Positions 1 through 4,038 of a stretch of DNA of 5,085 bases are shown here, in pieces. The translations under genes were made by a program, and so were the position numbers. A model generated the notes under the pieces. It saw nothing but the letters and a program-made list of their open reading frames with translations, was not told the DNA's origin and searched no databases. This DNA comes from Candidatus Buchananbacteria bacterium (GTDB lineage Bacteria; Patescibacteriota; Patescibacteriia; CAIXNZ01). The first letter of the stretch is position 1. Each line of letters begins with the position of its first letter. The DNA lies in NCBI GenBank assembly GCA_030592165.1, contig JAUVKC010000071.1, forward strand, positions 1 through 5,085. Direction: 5' to 3'.

Positions 1-62
1 CAAATCCCTCAAATCCCTCAAATCCCTCAAATCCCTCAAATCCCTCAAATCCCTCAAATCCC
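1..62. repeat. 9-nt tandem repeat (CAAATCCCT), truncated by window edge
   Basis: Six perfect copies of CAAATCCCT occupy 1-54, followed by a seventh lacking its last base (55-62). The array begins at the window edge, so its true length is unknown. On the minus strand each unit reads AGGGATTTG, giving seven GGG runs separated by six bases, which fits the canonical G-quadruplex pattern. Because the unit is a multiple of three and contains no stop in the frame of the next gene, it reads as repeated Lys-Ser-Leu in that frame. The array ends nine bases before the ATG at 71. Confidence 0.97.
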
Positions 63-70
63 ACAGCAAA

Positions 71-544
71 ATGAACAAAACCCAACTAATCAACCTAATC
101 ATCTCCATCACCCTAATCCTCTCTATCGGACTATTAATCGGATACATCGTAGGTTATTTCTATGCAACAACAAAATCCTTTCCGGAGATTCAGATTGTTG
201 ATGAAATCAACCCGGGAATTACTACTATTAAATTACTGGAGGTAAAAAACGGCCAACTTATCGGTAAAATCAGTGGACGAGAGGCGCGCCTTGCATACAG
301 TTCGGACAATATCATAGAACTTGGACTAGAGAACAAATTTACAATTCCACTATCCAAAATTAATTTAAAGGACTTTTATGCATCAGACGCTCTTCCTGAT
401 GATGCGCAATTTATAGCAAGCTCTCAGGGTAAATACTATTACTCTGTTCTAGACAAGAAGGCATTCAACATTTCAACTAAAAACAGATTGTACTTCGAAA
501 ATTCACAGGAAGCAGAGAATAAAGGTTATATTTTTAAAAACTAA
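71..544 (+). CDS. Small membrane-anchored protein with C-terminal Ada-like beta-beta-alpha domain
   Basis: The protein has 157 residues and no firm function. Residues 7-30 are a hydrophobic segment rich in Ile and Leu, most likely an uncleaved signal anchor placing the rest outside the membrane. Residues 50-98 look like a small beta-rich domain. Residues 113-155 (FIASSQGKYYYSV, then KNRLYF, then a helix ending in KGY) resemble the compact Ada-type metal-binding fold often fused to secreted or anchored proteins. The cysteines expected of a zinc-binding version are absent, so it is probably structural. The family resemblance is recalled, not searched. No Shine-Dalgarno sequence precedes the ATG, and the frame stays open through the upstream repeat to the window edge, so an earlier start cannot be excluded; the ATG just before the membrane segment is the natural choice. 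Codon use changes sharply after about codon 27. Confidence 0.8.
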   Translation: MNKTQLINLIISITLILSIGLLIGYIVGYFYATTKSFPEIQIVDEINPGITTIKLLEVKNGQLIGKISGREARLAYSSDNIIELGLENKFTIPLSKINLKDFYASDALPDDAQFIASSQGKYYYSVLDKKAFNISTKNRLYFENSQEAENKGYIFKN

Positions 545-552
545 TTCGATTT

Positions 553-615
553 TCAAGTTTTGAACTTTGAGTTTTGAGTTTTGGACTTTGAGTTTTGAGT
601 TTTGAGTTTCGAGTT
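553..615. repeat. Nine in-phase heptanucleotide repeats (TTGAGTT)
   Basis: Nine consecutive 7-nt units run without a phase break: TCAAGTT, TTGAACT, TTGAGTT twice, TTGGACT, TTGAGTT three times, TCGAGTT. A higher-order 21-nt period is visible: 560-580 and 581-601 differ at one base only. The array fills nearly all of the spacer between the stop codon at 544 and the promoter at about 630, and its last units overlap the -35 region of that promoter. Confidence 0.93.
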
Positions 616-635
616 TCAATCATTTATGATATAAT
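607..635 (+). promoter_or_regulatory. Likely sigma70-type promoter for the TIM-barrel gene
   Basis: A perfect TATAAT lies at 630-635 with an upstream TG at 627-628, giving an extended -10 (TGATATAAT). At 17-nt spacing the -35 position (607-612) holds only TTTCGA, a weak match contributed by the heptad array. An extended -10 can compensate for this. Transcription would start near 642, about 20 bases before the ATG at 662. That short A-rich leader contains no Shine-Dalgarno sequence. Confidence 0.6.
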
Positions 636-661
636 TAACGAGAACAATAAAAATAAAAAAC

Positions 662-1402
662 ATGCTAATATTAAATACTGAATCTCTCCGTAAATATGGT
701 CTTAATCGTATTTTTGAGTTTGCTCAAAAAGCAGGTTACGACGGTATTGAAGTTGACGTAGATAAGGGTAATTTCGATACACAGAATGCTGAATATATAA
801 AAGAGCTTTCCACTAAATACAAACTTCCTGTAGTTGCCCTTCATACACCAACTGATGGAACTCAAAAAAGCGTAAAACATGTAGTCGAAATGGCGGCATA
901 TTTAAAATGCCCTGTAGTTGCAATAACTCCGCCAAAATTATTGGATTTTAAATTTACAAACTGGCTAAAAAAAGAAGCCCCTAAGCTTAGAAAGAAAAAA
1001 AAGATTCAAATCGCATTAATGAATGCCTCTGGAAAAACTCTTCTTGGCTTTTTACCTGCGAGTGCACTTAATAATGTATCTGATTTAAAAAAATTCGGAA
1101 TGGTTTGTCTTGATTGCTCCTCAACCGTTTCAAAAAAATGGGATTTAATGAAGACATATGAACACCTAAAGAATCTAATTGTGCATGTTCACTTATCAAA
1201 CGTAAGAAGGCGCAAAGAATACTCATTGCCAAACGAAGGGATACTTCCTCTTGAAAGCCTTTTAAGAAAGCTAAAGACAGGTAAATTCAAAGGAGCACTA
1301 AGCTTACGTGTTAAGCCATCAGAGCTATCTGCCGGAGATGATAAAAAAGTAATTGAAAAGCTAAAAAAAGTAAAAGAATTTGTAGATGAATTTTATAAAT
1401 AA
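662..1402 (+). CDS. TIM-barrel protein, xylose isomerase-like / AP endonuclease 2 superfamily
   Basis: The 246 residues match the sugar phosphate isomerase/epimerase barrel in strand order: an N-terminal GYDGIEVD (residues 25-32, Glu30 ending strand 1), VALHTP (58-63, His61), a central IALMNAS (117-123), VCLDCSS (148-154, Asp151) and VHVHLSN (174-180, His175/His177). The fold is convincing but the active site looks eroded. Metal-binding members normally carry Glu in the central strand (typically LEN), where this protein has Met120, and a second Glu near the end of the last strand, where it has Arg216 (LSLRV). Asp151 and His177 are kept. It may therefore be a non-catalytic or altered-activity member, and no substrate can be assigned. 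It is slightly shorter than usual for the family (about 260-290). It has its own promoter (-10 at 630) and appears monocistronic, ending at a palindromic repeat. Confidence 0.85.
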   Translation: MLILNTESLRKYGLNRIFEFAQKAGYDGIEVDVDKGNFDTQNAEYIKELSTKYKLPVVALHTPTDGTQKSVKHVVEMAAYLKCPVVAITPPKLLDFKFTNWLKKEAPKLRKKKKIQIALMNASGKTLLGFLPASALNNVSDLKKFGMVCLDCSSTVSKKWDLMKTYEHLKNLIVHVHLSNVRRRKEYSLPNEGILPLESLLRKLKTGKFKGALSLRVKPSELSAGDDKKVIEKLKKVKEFVDEFYK

Positions 1403-1409
1403 ACCTGAT

Positions 1410-1548
1410 ATTTCTGATTTCAGATTTCTGATTTCAGATTCAATATAGAATTTGAGATTTATTATTTTAGATTTTTCGACTTATAACAAAAATACTAAAT
1501 ACAAAATTTAAAATGGGATTCAGAAATCCGAAATCTGAAATCAGAAAT
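1410..1548. repeat. 139-nt palindromic repeat element, copy A
   Basis: The element is bounded by 32-nt inverted repeats at 1410-1441 and 1517-1548 with three mismatches by hand count; two further AT bases pair on each side. The left arm is built of two copies of ATTTCTGATTTCAG. The 75-nt interior continues as a weaker stem (TAG-ATTTTT against AAAAATACTA) around the loop CGACTTATAAC. A second copy of exactly the same length lies at 3896-4034; ungapped comparison gives about 123 of 139 identical positions. There is no ORF, no U-rich tail typical of an intrinsic terminator, and no clear target-site duplication. It could be a MITE-like non-autonomous element or a BIME/ERIC-like palindromic repeat. 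Its place directly after a stop codon suggests tolerance in 3' untranslated regions. Confidence 0.9.
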
Positions 1549-1552
1549 ATAT

Positions 1553-1579
1553 TTGACTTTTTCTTCAAACGTCTATACC
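1553..1579 (+). promoter_or_regulatory. Weak candidate promoter for rpmH-rnpA-yidC
   Basis: TTGACT at 1553-1558 matches the -35 consensus at five of six bases, with TATACC at 1574-1579, but the spacing is 15 nt, shorter than optimal. An alternative is TTGTTT (1592-1597) with AATACT (1615-1620) at 17 nt. A promoter is expected somewhere between 1549 and 1640 because the upstream gene ends before the palindromic element. Which site is used cannot be settled from such AT-rich DNA. Confidence 0.25.
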
Positions 1580-1635
1580 CTTTTTAAGCATTTGTTTATT
1601 AAGGATTCAAAGTAAATACTGAATTACTAAATTGT

Positions 1636-1667
1636 GAATCTTTAATCTTGAATCTTTAATCTTGAAT
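1636..1667. repeat. 14-nt direct repeat in rpmH leader
   Basis: GAATCTTTAATCTT occurs twice without a gap (1636-1649 and 1650-1663), followed by GAAT. Each 14-mer is itself two related heptads (GAATCTT and TAATCTT). The array ends eight bases before the rpmH start codon. A similar AATCTT-rich stretch ends eight bases before the jag start. Confidence 0.9.
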
Positions 1668-1675
1668 TTAAAAAT

Positions 1676-1804
1676 ATGTTAAGTAAAGGTAATAAAAGAA
1701 AACTTCACAAACGCCATGGCTTTCAGGCAAGAATGTCCACAAAGGGTGGTTCAAAAGTTATTAAAAGCCGCAGAAGTAAAGGACGCAAAAGTCTTAGTGC
1801 ATAA
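1676..1804 (+). CDS. rpmH: 50S ribosomal protein L34
   Basis: The 42-residue, very basic protein carries the L34 signature: RHGFQARM (13-20), TKGG (22-25) and the C-terminal SRRSKGRKSLSA (31-42). L34 is a late-assembling protein of the large ribosomal subunit that binds 23S rRNA. Its length is just under the usual 44-46. The N-terminus is odd: the common K-R-T-Y/F-Q-P-S opening is replaced by MLSKGNKRK. No in-frame start exists upstream before the TGA at 1649-1651, so the short N-terminus is genuine unless the sequence has an error. It is first in the rpmH-rnpA-yidC cluster, with only three bases before rnpA. No Shine-Dalgarno sequence is present. Confidence 0.95.
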   Translation: MLSKGNKRKLHKRHGFQARMSTKGGSKVIKSRRSKGRKSLSA

Positions 1805-1807
1805 TTT

Positions 1808-2149
1808 ATGCTAAGTAAAAAAAACCGCATCTCAAATCGTCAGCTACTGAAAAAGCTATTTGAAAAAGGGAAGCAATATAAGAATAGTCACTTTGTTTTT
1901 AAATTCCTGCCTTCTATTGAACCCATCTCAAAATTTTCAGTAGTTGTAAGTAAAAAGGTGGCTCCAAAAGCGGTTGACAGGAATAAATTACGAAGACGGA
2001 TATTTGATTGTATACACAGAAATCTAAATTCATTAAAAACTAATATCGTTTGTATAGTAATAGTAAAGAATAATGTGACCAAAGCAGAATTTGAGGATTT
2101 AAATAATGGAATTACAGACTTCTTTAACAAAAATTCACTACATGTCTAA
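1808..2149 (+). CDS. rnpA: Ribonuclease P protein component
   Basis: The 113-residue protein is the protein subunit of RNase P, which binds the catalytic RNA and helps remove the 5' leader from precursor tRNA. The N-terminal KKNRISNRQLLKKLFEKGK (4-22) and the conserved FSVVVSKKVAPKAVDRNKLRR (43-63) are diagnostic; the latter contains the RNR-type motif AVDRNKLRRR that contacts P RNA. Its length is normal for the family (about 110-120). It follows rpmH after a three-base gap, the standard bacterial order, and overlaps the preferred yidC start by eight bases, which implies one transcript and translational coupling. The first four codons encode MLSK, the same as in rpmH. There is no Shine-Dalgarno sequence. 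Confidence 0.96.
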   Translation: MLSKKNRISNRQLLKKLFEKGKQYKNSHFVFKFLPSIEPISKFSVVVSKKVAPKAVDRNKLRRRIFDCIHRNLNSLKTNIVCIVIVKNNVTKAEFEDLNNGITDFFNKNSLHV

Positions 2150-3317
2150 TAAGCTATTCAAACCACTATTATTTGTTTTAATATTTTTAATTGTATTTCA
2201 GCTTTTCGGTGGCAAAAAAGATGAGTCAATTAGTCAGGATGATATCTTAATCAGCGCGAAGTCCAAAATGGTCATTGGAAAAGACGTAATATTAGAGATA
2301 AAAAATCAAAGTGACTCAGAAATCAGAATAGCTAACAAATGTCCTAAAAATCCACTAGTTGCTGAAAAGTACATCAATGGTGAATGGATAAACCAGGAAT
2401 ATGAAATTAATCCGGATAGATGTGAAGGAACGACGGATATTTTAATTGAACCGGATAGTAAATACACCCTTAATTACGAAGAGTGGGGGTGGAATCTTTT
2501 TGATGAGGAAGGAAAATATAGAATTACATTAAACACAACTATTGAAGATAATATTAAGTCATACAGCCATGAATTCAACGTTAACGAACCTTCGTTGCTA
2601 CGTCGTTTCTGGACAGAGGTATTTTTCAGACCAATTTTTAACACTCTCGTATTTCTAATAAAAATTATGCCAGGGCATAACCTGGGCTGGGGAATTATTC
2701 TTCTTACATTAATTATCAAAATAATCCTTCTTGGTCCGAATCATAAAGCGCTCAGAGCACAGAAAGCAATGCAGAAGATTCAGCCACAACTCGATGCATT
2801 AAAAATTAAGTATAAAGACGAACCGCAGAAATTAGCTTCGGAAACAATGGCAATTTGGAAGAAGTACAAGGTAAGCCCAATGAGCAGCTGCTTACCGATG
2901 CTTATTCAGTTTCCAATATTAATTGCTCTTTTCTACGTAGTAAAAAGCGGACTTGATGTGATTAATCCTGATATTCTTTATAACACATTAAAGGATGTAA
3001 ATTTACAAACAATCAATCCAAATTTCTTAGGTATAATTGATCTTACAAAAGCTAATATCATAGTTCTGCCAATCATTGTTGGAGGATTACAGTTCTTCCA
3101 GATGCATTTAACATTAGGAAAAACTAAATCAAATAAGCTGATTAAGGATGGTAAACCAAATCCAATGCCAATGATGAATAATATGATGAAATACTTCATG
3201 CCATTAATGATTGCTGTATTTACCGCAAGCCTACCTGCTGCAGTTGGCTTTTATTGGGGAACATCTACGTTATTCGGAATCGGACAACAATTTTTTGTTA
3301 ACCGTTCAAAGATTTAA
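2142..3317 (+). CDS. yidC: YidC/Oxa1-family membrane protein insertase with extracytoplasmic domain
   Basis: YidC inserts and folds membrane proteins, alone or with SecYEG. Numbering from the ATG at 2142 (391 aa): a first membrane segment (4-23), a beta-rich extracytoplasmic domain (about 28-150) with two cysteines (67 and 94), then the conserved insertase core. The core has membrane segments near 161-177, 181-199, 249-267, 305-323 and 351-386. Between the second and third lies the charged cytoplasmic hairpin, with IQPQLDALKIKY and then the family hallmark SCLPMLIQFPILIALFY. The conserved intramembrane Arg appears as Lys193 (LIIKIILL). The extracytoplasmic domain is unlike the large E. coli P1 domain and longer than the short loop of typical Gram-positive YidC. 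There is no lipobox. An earlier ATG at 2106 would add 12 residues and has GAGGA eight bases upstream; I prefer 2142 because it starts just before the membrane segment and overlaps the rnpA stop tightly. yidD is absent. Confidence 0.94.
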   Translation: MSNKLFKPLLFVLIFLIVFQLFGGKKDESISQDDILISAKSKMVIGKDVILEIKNQSDSEIRIANKCPKNPLVAEKYINGEWINQEYEINPDRCEGTTDILIEPDSKYTLNYEEWGWNLFDEEGKYRITLNTTIEDNIKSYSHEFNVNEPSLLRRFWTEVFFRPIFNTLVFLIKIMPGHNLGWGIILLTLIIKIILLGPNHKALRAQKAMQKIQPQLDALKIKYKDEPQKLASETMAIWKKYKVSPMSSCLPMLIQFPILIALFYVVKSGLDVINPDILYNTLKDVNLQTINPNFLGIIDLTKANIIVLPIIVGGLQFFQMHLTLGKTKSNKLIKDGKPNPMPMMNNMMKYFMPLMIAVFTASLPAAVGFYWGTSTLFGIGQQFFVNRSKI

Positions 3318-3318
3318 T

Positions 3319-3347
3319 TTGCCGTATTTTTCTTTTCGATGTAAAAT
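3319..3347 (+). promoter_or_regulatory. Likely promoter for jag
   Basis: TTGCCG at 3319-3324 and TAAAAT at 3342-3347 are separated by the optimal 17 nt; they match the sigma70 boxes at four and five of six bases. The site begins two bases after the yidC stop. Transcription from near 3354 would begin just at the leader palindrome, so jag could be expressed apart from the rpmH-rnpA-yidC transcript. Confidence 0.45.
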
Positions 3348-3354
3348 ATTTCTA

Positions 3355-3417
3355 ATTAAAGATTAAAAATTGAAGATTTAAGATTAATTTTTTAATTTTC
3401 AATCTTCAATCTTTAAT
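3355..3417. repeat. Leader palindrome upstream of jag
   Basis: Two 24-nt arms, 3355-3378 and 3394-3417, are inverted repeats with three mismatches around a 15-nt loop. The right arm contains heptads CAATCTT, CAATCTT. The stem is almost all A-T. It ends eight bases before the jag ATG and starts at about the predicted transcription start, so it would form the whole jag leader. It could be an RNA hairpin affecting translation or stability, or simply another spacer palindrome. Confidence 0.8.
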
Positions 3418-3425
3418 AAAATAAA

Positions 3426-3887
3426 ATGGAACTTTTAATTAAAGAAACCTTAGAGAAATTTCTTGATGTGCTTGGTATTTCATATACAGGCGTAAAAATT
3501 AGCAAGGAAAATGAATCAGCATATTACGCACAAATTGAAACTGAAAACTCAAGTCTGTTAATTGGTTGGCATGGTGAAACTATTGGAGCCTTGCAACACT
3601 TGTTAAAGTGCCTTCTTTGGAAACAGGGAATTGATAATAAAACTCAGGTTGTAGTTGATGTAGACGGATATAAAAAACGTCAGGAAGAAAGTGTAATAAA
3701 ACTTGCAGAAAGAAAAGCGGAATATGCAATTGAAACTCAAAAAGGAGTCAAACTTCCTCCAATGAATCCATATTTCAGAAGAGTCGTCCATATGCATCTA
3801 GCGAATTCAGATAAATATAAGGATGTAGTTATAACAGAAAGCGTTGGATCTGATCAGGACAGAGCTGTTAAAATTATTCCTAAATAA
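3426..3887 (+). CDS. jag: KH and R3H domain RNA-binding protein (Jag/KhpB/EloR type)
   Basis: The 153-residue cytoplasmic protein has a KH domain with its GxxG loop as GWHG (47-50, in LIGWHGETIGALQHLL) and a C-terminal R3H domain with MNPYFRRVVHMHLA (113-126; Arg118 and His122 form the R-x3-H motif) and TESVGSDQDRAVKIIPK (137-153). Both domains bind single-stranded nucleic acid. In Firmicutes the protein partners with KhpA and affects cell elongation. Its location after yidC is conserved across bacteria and supports the call. It lacks the N-terminal Jag_N domain of the longer homologues (about 200-plus residues), starting directly at the KH region. The usual Lys/Arg in GxxG is replaced by Trp-His. 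No Shine-Dalgarno sequence precedes the ATG. It ends convergently against rnc. Confidence 0.93.
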   Translation: MELLIKETLEKFLDVLGISYTGVKISKENESAYYAQIETENSSLLIGWHGETIGALQHLLKCLLWKQGIDNKTQVVVDVDGYKKRQEESVIKLAERKAEYAIETQKGVKLPPMNPYFRRVVHMHLANSDKYKDVVITESVGSDQDRAVKIIPK

Positions 3888-3895
3888 ACCTAATT

Positions 3896-4034
3896 ATTTC
3901 TGATTTCGGATTTCTGATTTCAGATTCGATGTTAGAATTGAGATTTATTATTTGAGATTTTTTGACTTATAACAAAAATACTAAATATAAAATCAAAAAT
4001 GAGATTCAGAAATCAGAATTCCGAAATCAGAAAT
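3896..4034. repeat. 139-nt palindromic repeat element, copy B
   Basis: Copy B has inverted terminal arms 3896-3927 and 4003-4034 (three mismatches in 32) and the same 75-nt interior length as copy A. The central block GACTTATAACAAAAATACT is identical in both copies. The element fills the 151-nt gap between the convergent stop codons of jag (3887) and rnc (4039), leaving eight and four bases. The shared sequence extends leftward past the inverted repeat through TAAATAAACCT, which includes the stop codon of the upstream gene in both copies. There is no coding potential; as RNA it would form a long hairpin from either strand and might limit read-through between convergent genes, but that is inference. 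Confidence 0.9.
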
Positions 4035-4038
4035 GTTT

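Noticed and set aside
1..62. Telomere-like repeat at a linear chromosome end
   Set aside because: The TTTGAGGGA-like unit superficially resembles telomeric repeats, but the array is cut by an arbitrary window edge and the following gene is ordinary; nothing indicates a DNA end.
671..880. Minus-strand ORF inside the TIM-barrel gene
   Set aside because: It is the opposite-strand shadow of a clearly recognisable protein; no family resemblance and no initiation signal.
1410..1548. CRISPR array or intrinsic terminator as explanation of the palindromic region
   Set aside because: There are no regularly spaced identical repeats with unique spacers, and the stem is A-T rich without a terminal U-run.
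1888..3199. Minus-strand ORFs within rnpA and yidC
   Set aside because: All lie fully inside conserved genes on the other strand and resemble no known protein.
3603..3797. Minus-strand ORF inside jag
   Set aside because: Antisense shadow of the KH/R3H coding sequence; no independent support.
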